A DNA stretch of 64,000 nucleotides from Acanthopleura granulata (Eukaryota > Mollusca > Polyplacophora > Chitonida > Chitonidae). The stretch spans positions 18,696,572 to 18,760,571 of the forward strand of contig JABBOT010000080.1 of NCBI GenBank assembly GCA_016165875.1, given 5' to 3'. The notes beneath the pieces were generated by a model. That model worked only from the letters and a program-made list of their open reading frames with translations. It searched no databases and was not told the DNA's origin. Below, in pieces: positions 51,771-64,000 of the stretch. The position numbers were made by a program, and so were the translations under genes. Position 1 is the stretch's first letter. Each line of letters begins with the position of its first letter.

Positions 51771-54582
51771 AAAAAAATTTGCATAAGATTGATACAAACG
51801 AAATAAAATATTACACCGGTGAACACATGGAATTTGATCTTATTAGAATTGATTGCCTTAATTAATTGTTCGTGTGTTGTGACTGTTTCTCCGTCCATAC
51901 ATAGGATGCCATATGTATCATGCTCTCTGATCATCTCGGAGGGATTGAATCACAATTGTGCTCCAAGAAATATATATGTGTGTGTGAATATTATAACATG
52001 GTTCCCATGTGCTGTAGATTTGCTCAAAAGTTCCGTTATATATTTCCATTAAATTATTGTTTTATCATGGCGTTTATGAGCATTATTTAATGTATGGTAT
52101 AATGTGTCTATATGTATACAGTATATACATAAACTATAATGAAATATACTTCTGTTTCGTGATATGTTGTATGATGAATATAACATTGTTTATATATGAA
52201 ATATTTCTGTTCTTGTTTATTTGAATTTTTCTGACGTATAAAACCGGGTGTTTTGGCAGGAGGCACGAATAGTTTTACTGAGTTAAGCGGATATTCAACT
52301 CGCGCGGGGTGCTTGCCCTTTTGCGTTGATGTCTGCCTCTATGTTTTTACAATCCATTGTTCCACTGCATAGCCGTTAATTACAAAATATACTTAATTCA
52401 GAAAATCAAACAGCTAATACGTAAAGGAAGATTACAAGTATAATATTTATTTGTGTTTCATTTACTCATTTTCAGCTTCATTTCCATCAAACTAGTCATA
52501 ATTTGCAATGGGTATACAAGGATTTTCTTCTTTCAACGTTTGAAATATTCAGTTTATTTGTCCTGGAATGCAATATGACACCGCTAGGAAACGCCTCATA
52601 TCCCTGTCATATTGTATACCAGATTTGTCTAATTTAAATAATTTTTAAAAATGTCGCTTAATAAAGAGCCCTGCCTATCGTCATCGCAATCGAGCACGTC
52701 AAAGTTAAAATCCGGTAGAATAATGCATGGTTATAAATCGTATTGAGTGTTGGACTTTAAAGTGGATCATAAATCCACCCTGGGGTGTAATGTTTCGTCA
52801 AACGTAACTGTCATGGCGACATGTCATGCCGATCGTATGTGTCGTTAATGTTTGACATATCTGATGTCTATTACAATTTAGCTAACTGCCTTTGGGATTC
52901 TTGTTTGTATATTTAGCAGAGCTGAAAAGATACATGAAAACGAACTCGAAAATGAAGATTGTGATATTTAAGTGACCTGATAAAAGTTATGCCAAATTTT
53001 CAACCCCCAAAATTCACTTTTGAGACATTTTTATATCTTTAAATGTTTCCCCTATTTTTATCCATATTTTCCGTCAGTGGTCGTTGACACGTATCACCGT
53101 TAATTGACGTACGTGACCCACACAGGCTGCTTCATTTCCGGACTGACCGCTTGGCTTTTACAGGCCATGTTTTATGCTCCAAGAAGAAAGCTGAGAAGAG
53201 CTTTTTGGACTTTATACATTGGTACACATCCTAAAATATATATTAAAAAACAGAAGTCAAATGTGTATCATACATCATGTACAGGATCCAAGAATAAGAG
53301 CTCTGAAATGAACATCATCATTTCAAGGGAAATGGAGAAAAGGTGTGCCAGAATTGATGTTCAAAATCTGTTCCTTTTTAATGCAGATTTATCTTCTAAA
53401 AGCACTTTTACTTAATGCATAAATTCCCTTCAGTGGCCGGATATATGACGTCATCGATGAATTTCTTGAGAACGCGGGACCATTTTAACGCCCTCATAGA
53501 ACTGTTCTGACAGCTATCAACCCGGCAAAAACATCTAATTAACATTCTAATTAAAGTAAAACACTCACGCAGCCAAACTATGAGGAAAACAACTTAAAAT
53601 AGTATATACCAACATGTATATGTAGACGTGAATAGCAACCACAGCTTTATTCACACCTTTTAAACCTCCATGTTTACACCGTTTGAACATCCTGAATAAA
53701 TATTTAAATAGTCGGTGTAGTTATGAATTAATGTAAAAGACGTTTTCAGTAAATTTACACTCTTTAAACATCTTTATAACCAAGGAATACAAAGTATCCG
53801 ACAAAAAGACAAAATCGTCTCACCCAAAACAAGAGTATATACATGTATATCTGATTTATTCAATTACAAACCTACATACTAGTAACTACTTGATTAACGC
53901 CATTTTCACTTGATTTCAGTATTTGATGTGTTTTTTCAGTTCGTTTTACATATCTGATATACAGCGCTTCTCTTTGTATACGAACGTGATAAGGCCCATG
54001 AACGAAGCAAACATAAATGAGATCAGCAAACCATGAAGTGTTCATTTAATTTAAGGAATAGCCGAATTGGGCAGATAAATAATATTTATATATTTTAATT
54101 CTGGGCCGAGGCTATAACTTTATGTATTTTGAATGCAAAATTGTATGCCTTATTTGCAAATCCTTTGTTCCTCTTAATAAAATGAGATAGAACATTATTA
54201 AAAATGAAAATATAAAATATTTCTTCACAGGAAATATCTTTTTAAATAATACTGCATAAGCAAATTTGCCATAAAACGTTTGATATAAGACGATTGGAAA
54301 TGTCTTTTAAACTTACCACATTTTCAGTGCATCATAACTACAGTGTATATAGACTAAAAATAATTTCAGACATAAATCAAATGTAGTAGCAACTTGTAAA
54401 ATCTGGGTGACAGTCTTTTCATTATTTCGTCGATCGCAGCAGATCTTAATTCGGAAGTGTTTCCTGTAGGTATTTTGTAGTTCTTTTCTGGCCCTTGCGT
54501 AGTCGGATTCCAGGGGCATCCTGGATCAAGTATCATGGTTGGGACAACGACGTTTTCCTTGTGCATACTCTCTAAAAACTAC
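51771..54582. other. AT-rich non-coding stretch
   Basis: No gene. The plus-strand open stretch 53104-53415 (103 codons) starts with a hydrophobic segment but has no recognisable domain or neighbour support. Confidence 0.5.
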
Positions 54583-54760
54583 TGTGTACGAGTGGTGCAC
54601 ATTATTGCGGTAAAAATGCACATCCACATAATTTTTGTGTACTAGCTGTACACACTTTGTGTAATTTGTGTAATGCTTCCACAAAGAAGTGTGTATCACT
54701 GATACACAATTTGTGTACCACTGGTACACATGCATTGTTGATGTGTAAATTTGTATACAT
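54583..54760. promoter_or_regulatory. Cluster of 19-bp TGTGTA/TACACA palindromes
   Basis: Three perfect and one near-perfect 19-bp inverted repeats: TGTGTACGAGTGGTGCACA (54583, one mismatched pair), TGTGTACTAGCTGTACACA (54636), TGTGTATCACTGATACACA (54690) and TGTGTACCACTGGTACACA (54712). A weaker TGTGTAAATTTGTATACAT lies at 54742. Starts are 53, 54, 22 and 30 bp apart. All have the same length and outer bases with differing inner bases, as expected for dimer-binding sites. They could instead be relics of a tandem repeat. Function is unknown. Confidence 0.5.
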
Positions 54761-55984
54761 TTGTTTACATTGAGTATATGCTGTCGATTTTTTCTCGAAT
54801 TTTGCCGGACATTTGACATACTTTCTGGGAATCTATACATTGATTTCAATGTTTTTGTATCATCTTTTTAGATATATTTTATTACAGGGAATAAGAGTTG
54901 CAAATGAGAAACACATATCCACATTCATGTGTAGTAATTATCTAATAATGTCTATAACTGACGTAAGAACTAAGGGCTCGTGTACTGAATAAAACGCCTT
55001 ACTGTGCTCCTGTCCATAAGGGCTCATGTCCTCTCACCAGGCCGGCCAACTAATTTGAACGGCACTATCGAACGAAAATTGCTCTGTAAGAAGGACATTT
55101 CGAAAGAAAACTAATACCCACTTGTGTCGAACACTGTGGTAAATGTTAACTGGACTACATATTAGTGCCAACCCAACGATAAAAACAAATCACCAATATA
55201 TCAGACATGGTACCTTCAGCGTGAGTTTTCAGTACAGCGCTCAAGTTTAAATAGTATTTGGCGAGTTGCTTATGATTTACATATAGATTGGCGCTTGACT
55301 CCTGGTTTCGTTGGTCTGTTTCTTTGGATGTATTACTGCATAGCATCTTTTCAACAAACTCATGCAGGCATTTATGTACTTATTTAATTGTTGTCTATTG
55401 TCTTATTCAAAAACATGAGTTAGTCCATGGCGGTTACTGTCATGAGTCTGTGAGAAAGCAGAGAGCTAGGGGAAGAAACCACTAACCAAATAATCTATCA
55501 GTATTTCCAAGTTAAACCAACAGGGAGGTTGTCATCTTGGCTTTCGCACTTAGTTATCCACGGGACAGAATTAATATCAATTTTGAATAGTCAGGGAACT
55601 AATCGACTGGCTATACTTAGTGAATATTAAAATGTGCTTGTACACAGTGCATGGGCTTCTGTTGCAAGAGTGGCAAACCAGCGATTTCAAGTTTATACTG
55701 CCAACGGAAAGGTGTGCTTCTGTACATGTTGTCCAAAATTCACCTGAGTATTATAGATGCTGTATACATGTGTGTTTAGCATATGGTTTTCATTTAAATA
55801 CGTTAAAACCATGATATTAAAGGGCTGAACTGGTAGAATAAATCTGGATTTATTCCTATACTTAATCTAGGCTTTTACAATTTACTGAATATAATATTTC
55901 ACTTATACAGAACAGTTGGAGGAGGATTCCATGACAGAAGAAAAAAAAGAGCGGTTCTTCGCATATATGCATATGCGTGATACA
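54761..55984. other. Non-coding stretch
   Basis: No gene or clear repeat; unremarkable open stretches only. Confidence 0.5.
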
Positions 55985-56225
55985 CCTCCAGATTAAAAGC
56001 GGCAGCCCAAATGTCCCGTCCAACGCTCGCGGCTAGTTGGGCTGGAGTCAAGAGGTTTGTTAGGCGGTATACCTGGCTGTACATCTGGGTGAAAACCTGG
56101 CAAAAGGAGTCGCTGCACTCGGGGCGCCTCCGTCTCTTCCATCAGTACTCGTGTTATGAGTGAATATAAAAATTTTGAGCGCGGCGTTAAACAAATTAAC
56201 ATAAATGAATAAATAAATAAATAAA
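55985..56225 (+). mobile_element. SINE-like element, different family
   Basis: Ends in GCGCGGCGTTAAACAAATTA followed by (AAATA)n, the style of a SINE 3' end. The body (CCCGTCCAACGCTCGCGGCT, CTGTACATCTGGGTGAAAAC, AGGAGTCGCTGCACTCGGGG) is GC-richer than its surroundings and unlike families A and B. The 5' limit and any tRNA-like head are not clear. Confidence 0.45.
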
Positions 56226-56353
56226 CAAGCCGCCCCCGGATGTCATTTACCTCGCTATTACCTCTGTTTTATCGAGGGGACATATATTTTTTTTCTTTTG
56301 TATGGCGTATGTTGTTTGCGGATGCACTGTGGTTAGGTTGATGACATTCCTAC

Positions 56354-57450
56354 CTATTTATGCCTGTATATGACCCAAAGTTCATGCACCTGAGTGTCCC
56401 TCATTCTGTGCAAAAACAAACGCTTTTTAGTTGTTTTGCAAGACAATTTTGGGAGGGATTTTGCCTCGTTTCGGTTCATCTTCGATTCAGCGATCTCGTT
56501 TCGCACAGGTGCACTAGTCAAGATTTTTGTCTCCTTTTTTTCGTCCCCCTTTAGACTTTCTTGGTTGTGCGTTCGGAAATCGTAGAATGTCCAGTGGTGA
56601 TACATATCTAGCCAAGGACTTTCCTGACCAGAAGATGATGTAGATGGTATTTGTGCTACTGTAGAAATATTTTCAACAGAAAGCAATGGGAGCATTATTG
56701 AGCTCATCTGCAGCGCCACCTTCATGTCTCGCTGCACGGTTTTGTGTCACCGGTTCGCTTTCCTGCCTAGCCATCTGATGTGGACGATAAATCGCTGAGG
56801 GAGAAGCTAAATTTGTTTCTGTGAAAAGCGTTCTGGTAAATGGATATATTCCTGTCGAGCGGAAACCAGATAGAATGTTTCTATGTGTCTTGGCATTAAC
56901 ATGGGCCTCTGTTACGATGGATGGGATATCATAAATGGTTACCGTCTTGCCTGAATTCGATCGAGTTCATCCATCCATTGCAAGGTTGTATGCGGGTTAG
57001 AAGGGCTAACAAGGGCTAAGTTGTCATTAAATTTGTCCACCGTATGACGTTTGACAGCTGTTGTCCGTGCCAGTGAGGTAGCTTCTGCCATCCTGTTAGC
57101 AAGATTATGTCGTTTTCTGATTTCCATGAACCAGTCCTTGCCGGCCTTTCTTTCATTTGTCCAGTTTAAATGTATGTAGACTCCATTTCTCTGAGCATAT
57201 TCAAACGCCAACTCTCGACATTTTTCAATACTTTGCCCATGGAACTGATCAGCCAAATCCTTTTCCATCTGAAAATTTAAAACACACCGGTCCTCACAGA
57301 GCCTTTCATAAACGGTTTCCACAACTTTACCAGGATTGTCCCTCACTTTGAAAATATATCTTCTCAAGGTGTAGTGATCTATATCTAGTCCCTAGCGGTT
57401 TCTCGTAGTTTACCGCTAACTCGAAAAGCCGCCTCAGCTCTTTAAAGGAC
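56354..57450 (-). pseudogene. pogo/Tigger-type transposase relic, catalytic domain deleted
   Basis: On the minus strand, 56939-57367 encodes part of a CENP-B-type helix-turn-helix DNA-binding region: CRELAFEYAQRNGV, then AGKDWF, then EATSLARTTA and HTVDKF. After a short bridge the next recognisable text (56737-56940, another frame) is VTIYDIPSIV and ILSGFRSTGIYPFT, which lies after the DDE domain in Tigger-like transposases. A Lys/Arg-rich C-terminal tail follows (56354-56737; ILTSAPVRNEI, KTTKKRLF). The roughly 200-residue DDE catalytic domain between these is absent, and there are stops and frame changes. 57368-57450 retains an N-terminal scrap. Inactive copy; terminal inverted repeats were not identified. 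Confidence 0.85.
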
Positions 57451-58464
57451 ATCTAGTGGAGTCCCTCCTCTTTCAGCCTTCCGTTTGTGTGTCCTAGGTA
57501 TCTAGGTATTCCCTAGAATGAAAACATAAAGTTGGGTAAGTTGAAACACCCCAAATTTGTTTCATCTTGCCCTACACGGTGTTTCATTTCACCCCACTCC
57601 GACTATCGTTGAATTAATGGCCGTTATCTCTAGTAACATGTAGAGCAAAGGGCTGAAGGCCAACACCAACAAAAAACAACTGAAGTTTACCCTATATAGC
57701 AATGGTATTTAGCAAATTTATCTTACAGAGAGAGAGAAAATATTGAGGAACATACCTGTTTCTTGAAATTTCACTTACTCTTGCCAAGAATGAGTTTAGG
57801 GGATACTTTTAACTGCTGATTTTCAAACCCAGCTACAATCACATGGTCGATAGGTGGTTCTCAGATTACGTCATACATTATGCTGCGTACTTTTAAGAGT
57901 ATATCTGATATAGCTATTGTTACTGTTTCATCCTATCCCCCTGTTTCAACTTACCCCACCTTCCCCTACAGGTGTATATGGTATTACATGTATATTCATG
58001 TGGTACATAGAAACATAACAATCAGAGGGCATTTACCAGCTCAGTAGAACCTATGACGTCACCCTGATCCATCCTGTGCAGTATGGTTCAAAAAGTTCAG
58101 CGCAGCACCTCAATGTTCATTTCCACTTTATAAATCCCCCTCCAAAAAAGGCCATATTAGTAATCTGCACGAAATAGCCTTTTAGAAAAAGCGTACTTTA
58201 TTTAATGGTGATCTGTTCTTGTCACTAAACTTTGCACGGTAAAATATTGCAACGAGTTTCATAATTTTAACGTCATGTACAATTGAGAGAAAATCTCAGA
58301 AATTCGATGTAGTAGACCTATTATATACCCAAGACATCAGCTGTCCTAAAGTAGTAAGTTCTTTGGCTCTTCCGAAGAAATGCATGCAGTGTGTATATGT
58401 ATACTGGCGTCCGTATAGATCAAGCTGTCATAGGATGCACCTGACGTACGATATACATTCATCT
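57451..58464. other. Non-coding stretch
   Basis: No gene. CCCCTGTTTCAACTTACCCC near 57950 and a related GTTGAAACACCCCAAATTTG near 57539 are partly complementary and may relate to the ends of the transposon next door, but this is weak. Confidence 0.4.
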
Positions 58465-58640
58465 TGCTGGCTTCCTCTCCGGCCGTACGTGGGGCGGTCC
58501 GCCAACATACGGATGGTCGTGAGTTTCACCCGGGCTCTATCCGGTTTCCTTCCACCATAATGCTGGCAGCCGTCGCAAGTGAAATATTCTTGAGTACGGC
58601 GTAAAACACCAATCAAGTAAATAACTAAATAAATATATAA
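58465..58640 (+). mobile_element. SINE family A, 5'-truncated copy
   Basis: CTTGCTGGCTTCCTCTCCGG, CCGTACGTGGGGCGGTC, GGATGGTCGTGAGTTTCACC, GGTTTCCTTCCACCATAATG, GTGAAATATTCTTGAGTACG and GCGTAAAACACCAATCAAG then (AAATA)n. The tRNA-like head is missing. Confidence 0.85.
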
Positions 58641-61600
58641 CATTCATGGTGAGGAAAGAGATACACAACCAATAAGTGCTCTTACAGGAAACATTGTGAC
58701 AACTTTGTAAACCGGGCTCCAGATTCGTAGATATCACGATACGCCAAAAATGAAAAAGATCACATATATACTTTAAGGTTGAAAGTACAGGTTCACTGAA
58801 ACTGCATGCATGGGAACTGATAATTTAATAAGCCTACTCTGGGAAATTAACACTGTGCATTTATTTGCACACGTGCATGACGTGGTGATCAGGAGTCATT
58901 TAAACTAGGTGACACACTGTTCGACAGCTGAGTCAGCCAGGGCCAGACAGTCTGACACACCAAGGCTTCTGACAAAAGTTTCTATATTAAGTTCAGATAA
59001 CAGATATATACAGCAGATGATCACGAATAAAACCTACACCGCAACCTCGTCTTATCGGTGCACGTATTGGCCTACTTGTTCCATTTCAAGGCACTCCTAA
59101 GAACTGATTTTGGCGGTTTTTCTTCAGTTTCTTGCCATGCAGCTAAATGTTTGGGGTGATTCTGTCCGTGCATGATTTGCCCGGTAGCTGATAGAGTTGT
59201 ATAATCGAACCCTGTAGATAATCCCGTAAGAATCCTGATATTATGTATATACAGATATCTCTCCTAAACTATCATCCCACTTTTTGTTAATTTATATATA
59301 GAGCTGAATTGACATGCACTGCTAAACGTTTTCCCTTCCGATTAATATCTGACAGCTTGTCTGTATATCCAACCGGTTAAAAAGTCTTAAACTTGTCTTG
59401 TTTTTGACATAACTATATCCATATACATGTATATTTCCCCGGAACCTTCTGTATAGACGGATATGTCATGGTCGATTTACGCCAATCATACACTTTTCCA
59501 ATTTTCCATCTGCCGATTTTCGATCTGTATATACGATATGTAGATCAAGTAGCCTGTTTTGGCCAAACCGATATGTCTATCCCGCGATTCCTCTCCCTTT
59601 CTATCTCTCTCTTACTCCCATGCATATGTATTTATGTATACATGCCCAAAACTTGGAATTTGCATGGTTTCCTTTATCTGGGTTGTGATTTCATTTTGCT
59701 TACGGTTGTAGGCGTGTTCATTGTTCTTACTTAATATGGAAACAAAGGCATAAATAAATAAAGTCAACTATCGCTGTTTTCGGTTTTCTCCCTTGAAGAA
59801 AGTAACAAGGAAGGCAGAGGAACTATCCTAATACCCATGACTGATGCCACATGAATTATTATCATCACAAATGCGGCACGTTGTGTGGCATATGTATACA
59901 AGATATTCGTACAAGGGTATAAGTGTACATTTTGTTCAAAACCTGAATCCACATGTCGGTATATATGAGCATAGACTCTGTTTATAGACCTACTCGTTTC
60001 ATCGGCTAGCACACCATATTAGGTCATCCTTATACACGACACCTCGTTTCACGTTCATGTATCTGATATTTAATAGAAAAGGCAGCTAATCAATATTATG
60101 CGCTATTAAAACAAAGCCCAAGACGCTTGTTTTTTAATGATATAAAATTCAATTTTTCTCTGTCATGTCTATTGCTAGAAAAACACGTTTAAACTTATGC
60201 GTGATATAGAAAACATGCCTTTCATTCCGACGCAACCATTGTTTGAGGACGTGCCACCACTAGCCAATCAAAAGGCTTTTTACATAGGGCCCTTGTAAAG
60301 TCGCTGACGCAAGTAGGACGCACCATAGTCAATTTCTCAAGCAATTTCTCTTCATGGGAAAAAATGTTAATACCACTGTGGAGTTTTACTGATTTTTAAC
60401 TAATGACAGGCACACAAATTAATATTCAGGAGTACACATTTGACATTAATCTTATTTCATTTGACTAATAGTAATTTTTTTATGTTTTTCACTATTTGTC
60501 TTTAAAATAACATTCCATCATATCCGTAAAATGTTTAACCCCAGAAGCATAGACCAGGGTTTGGCCCAAAGCGAACGAAGCATGTAGGTTTCTCTTGTAG
60601 GCAGTAACGTCCCATGTCACAGTTAGACTTGTCCAAATAAAGGTTGAGCAGGTAGTTGGTAAACATATCCTGCGTCTCTATCAAATTAAAAACGCAACAT
60701 ATCAACTTTAATGCCAAAGTTCATACACACACAAAAAACAATGTTACGTGACCTCTTCGGGCGAGGTTGGGAGAAAAAGGATAAAGTGTCATGCTTTCAG
60801 GTAGAGTTCATAAAATCTGACCTTTTTTGTAACTGTCTGTGGCCCTTTTTGACGCATCACTAAAACTCTGGACTGGTACAACATGACAAAGTTGAGGGAA
60901 TTACACCTTCATTATTTTACTCAAAATCCAGGTAAAATTTATCTATATAATAGCGTTTTCCCCTAAATTCCTGATTTGTTTAGTACTTTTTTAGAAAATA
61001 CCATATATATATCCAAGAAAAGGGCTGGGCCGACTGCTTGCGAACACGATCTGCGGTGCAAAATAGCCCTGTGAGGATTTTGAAGAGAGTAGTGGTTTTC
61101 TGGGTACGTCATATTCATTGACCATTGCCCTGAATGTGGTTGCTTCTGCAAAACCACCTTGACACACATTCTATTTAATGTTTTCCGCAAAACAGTAATC
61201 GTGTGAAATGTTGCACTTGGATAATGAAAACAGAGCAGGTTTTACGAATTGTAAAAGTAATGTTCATTATTTGCTATATACAGATTATTAACTTTTAATA
61301 GTAATAGAGAGTAAAATACAGGCCTGTACCTTATGCTATTTATGTCTTTTTCCAACAGTTCTTGGTGACCCTGTAGAAAATTACGCTTGAAGTACAAATC
61401 ATCACATATAGATACACACAATGTCTCTGCGTATGAAAATGCATGTACACGGGCTGACCTATGTCAGTCTCATGCCATGGAAAGTGCATCAAGTTCGTTT
61501 TAATATGGGATTAAATTTTACAGGTCAATGAGATCTTGAGGTTCCTTGGTTGTAAGGTTTGTGGCAAAAGAGATGGGTGGAATATAGGGACAGTGAAGTG

Positions 61601-62854
61601 TGAGAGGAAGGCCTTAATTGGTGCATACATGTACTCACATACGGTCAGCTTCCCCTACATTTTGTACTAAGCCTGTACCAGTGTTGGATATGTAATAATC
61701 ATATTATATTTTCATGCCCGATATCTAACTTTAATTTAAACTGTATTTTATGATACAAAAATATCTAAATTTTACACGGAAATGTTGTTATAAACGACAC
61801 CATTGCAAATTTATGCACCGGTGTTATTGAAGTGAAAGACAGCTCATGACCGAGGCACTGTTCATTAAAAACATTACAAAATTCTCTACTGAATGCAAAA
61901 ACCTGTTTGAATTTGTATGAATTCGTTGCTGAATTGTCTTCCTTTCAAGTCTGGAGTATTTTGCTGCCGACTGGGGATCTGAAGGCGCCAGTGCTCTTAA
62001 GACTGACTAATCAGAGAGCTAGGAGACATCAGATTACATAAGCTGTGACGTAAATGTTCTGAGTTGACTGTCAATATAACATGTAATAGCAAATTAATAG
62101 CAAAATATTTCCAGACATTGTGTTTTGGAGTGAGTAAGCTTCTTGATCATTTCATGTTATAAATTTACATATATACATAAGTTTCAACCATAACCTTTCG
62201 GCTTACTACAGTATCAAGTGACAAGGGCGTTCCGCGCTTGGAACAATTACGTCACAGCCCACACACAATGGCTACGTTTCATATTAGCCGCAGGAGCACG
62301 GTCGAATATCAGTTTCTACTCTCGTAGTGGCTGTTAGAAGAAATGCTTTAGTAGTATACAGAAGATAGGTCCTGGCACACTTCCCGCTAGGGCCCTACCC
62401 ACCCCACTGGAGGGTCCCCAACCCAAGCTCAACCCAAGCTCAACCATATGGTGTTCGCGTACACAACTTTTTGTCAATTATGTATGTATGTGAACAGGCG
62501 TTCACACTCAGAGATAATTGCATTATGAAGTCGAAACTAGCGAGACCACTACGCGAGAGTGGCCTTATATAGACACTCTATCATGTATACAACTAGCTGA
62601 AGCGCTTATAGTGAACAGAGCGCCTGTGTGAGCCACATAGATAGAATGTTTACAAAGCTGGCGAGACCACTTGACACTCACAGCCAGGAACTCTATTTAG
62701 AGAAAAACAATCTTAAGAGATAAGAGACCAGCCGTCTTACATTTATCTAATTAGATACACAGTGAGTTATATCCTTATCGCACACCAGCTTTCGAGGTAG
62801 AATACAGCTAACTAAATTCAGCATGTGTATATATTACTCAGCGATAACCCATGA
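58641..62854. other. Non-coding stretch
   Basis: Unique, mostly AT-rich DNA; no gene recognised among short open stretches (58909-59100, 59468-59734, 59764-60012, 60963-61190). Around 62395-62440 there is a short direct repeat (CAACCCAAGCT twice). Confidence 0.5.
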
Positions 62855-64000
62855 CCCCGTCCCAAAATCTTTCTGAACCACCAAGGACTACCAGAAGGAG
62901 GTGCTAGAGCTGTTTGAGGGTACCAAGGCAGATGAACTAACGTTCCAGAAAAACCCCAGGGACAATCGGAAGGTATCTCCATAGCTGGCAAATGGCTGTG
63001 CCCAAAGAGCATCACCACGGTGCAGACCCTAGGGCCTTCCTCGAAGGGCCTAAGATCCAAGAAAAGCTCGAAAAAAAGAACTGTGAGACCTCGGCGGAGT
63101 AAAGTTTCAGCTCGCCCTCAAGGTTCAGCTCCGAAAAAACAGGCCTGATGCTGTACTGATCCTGTACTCCACCACAAGCAGCAGGTTGTTCTACAGGCCG
63201 ATGAGATCGATGGGGCACTAGACAAGGCTTTCCTTTACATCCTGGAGATTATTGAAAAATGGACGCAGAGGGTCAGGATTGATCGTCGATCGAGTGGAAG
63301 TGAGCAGTGGATCTTACATAGCGCTACCAGCAGCTGCTAAGAACAAGAAAGCAGTCGTAAACTCGGCGATGACCACTACCTCCGATGGACACTCCGGTCA
63401 GCTCTGTTTCCTGCAGAATCCCAGAGGACTAGCAAATACACAACTGAGGATGGCCTAAACTTTGAAGCGATCGACTCCCCAACTCCCATCTCCTAGATCC
63501 CAAAGGTTGAGAAATAAAACAACCTAGTCATCAACGTCTTTGGTTGAGACAAAGGCGCCATTGTACATCTGCTCAGCAATGAGCCCAGCTACATGCCACG
63601 GATCAATCTGCTGTTGATCGAGAAGGTCGATAAATTCCACTACACCTGGATCAAGGATCTTAACCGCCTGCTCTATGATCAATCATAGTATAGAGGCCGA
63701 AAGCACTTCTGCGAGCGTTGCCTCTATGTATACTCTAGGGAAGGCCTGTTGGAAGCCCACAAACCGGAGTGCCGTGGGATCGGCCAGACAGCTGTGCAAG
63801 TGGAGAAGCCGGAAGAGGGCAAAAACAAGTTCACCTTCCAGAACCACCACAAGTAGCTCCCAAACCCTTTCATCATCTATGCCAACTTTGAAGTTCTCGC
63901 CACCAAAATCGAGGGCGCCCGGCTGGACCCCACAAAAAGCAACACCCAAAAAATACAGCACCAATGAGGCCTGCTACTGCTTCATCGTGGTACGACGCGA
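62855..64000 (+). pseudogene. Polinton/Maverick-type protein-primed DNA polymerase B relic, cut by the window edge
   Basis: Plus-strand text in shifting frames matches the N-terminal part of DNA polymerase B of Polinton-like elements. Markers include DEIDGALDKAFLYILEIIE (from 63200), IVDRVEV...SYIALP (63280-63340, another frame), RINLLLIEKVDKFHYTWIKD (63600-63660), a C-x2-C-x12-H-x3-C finger (HFCERCLYVY, from 63704), and PFIIYANFEV near 63865, the exonuclease I block. In that block the usual Asp of D-x-E is Asn. In-frame stops are seen at 63545 (TGA), 63686 (TAG) and 63854 (TAG), with frameshifts near 63280 and 63368. The region is visibly GC-richer than the DNA to its left. Such enzymes replicate the element by protein priming; this copy is dead. 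The polymerase palm would lie beyond 64000. Confidence 0.8.

Noticed and set aside
53104..53415. Open stretch with a hydrophobic start
   Set aside because: No conserved features and AT-rich lysine-heavy text typical of chance translation.

Overview
The window reads as nuclear DNA of a marine invertebrate, most likely a mollusc or another lophotrochozoan. The clues are spliced exons with GT-AG introns, AT-rich non-coding DNA, two tRNA-headed SINE families of the kind common in mollusc genomes, a BEL/Pao retrotransposon, a pogo/Tigger transposase relic and a Polinton-type DNA polymerase relic. The species cannot be fixed from the sequence alone. Nothing looks bacterial, and I see no CRISPR array or rRNA gene.

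Layout. About 1-4330 is a broken BEL/Pao element on the minus strand (gag, aspartic protease, RT/RNase H and integrase-side remnants), followed by a SINE. 4.6-31 kb holds no convincing gene. It contains three stretches that look like constrained non-coding DNA (6.74-7.40, 8.96-9.42 and 12.1-12.44 kb), many minisatellites (unit lengths 48, 41, 40, 16, 35 and 36 bp), and three palindromic foldback elements (18.4, 22.9 and 26.8 kb). There is a CpG-rich patch near 30.4-30.6 kb. 31-43 kb carries a fourth foldback element (32.9 kb), 31-bp and 21-bp minisatellites, and most copies of an unnamed dispersed repeat of about 280 bp (here called Rep-1).

The one clear host gene is on the plus strand. Supported exons are 43234-43381, 45763-46944, 48354-48437 and 49148-49413, and a further upstream coding exon is likely at 42972-43040. 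From the ATG at 43258 it gives 551 residues. The first two zinc fingers match the BCL11/ZNF296 family in exact Cys/His spacing. The long middle is acidic and Ser/Thr-rich, with a PLDLK motif. The C-terminus has four C2H2 fingers that do not look like the usual BCL11 fingers. It is probably a nuclear transcriptional regulator.

49.4-64 kb is again gene-poor. It contains a cluster of 19-bp TGTGTA/TACACA palindromes (54.58-54.76 kb), an internally deleted pogo/Tigger transposase on the minus strand (56.35-57.45 kb), a SINE tail (58.5 kb), and a degenerate Polinton-like type B DNA polymerase running off the right edge (from about 62.86 kb).

The picture is one developmental-type zinc finger gene in a large repeat-rich desert. 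The candidate conserved elements and palindrome cluster may be regulatory, but that is inference. All repeat counts and identities were read by eye; nothing was aligned by computer or searched against a database.
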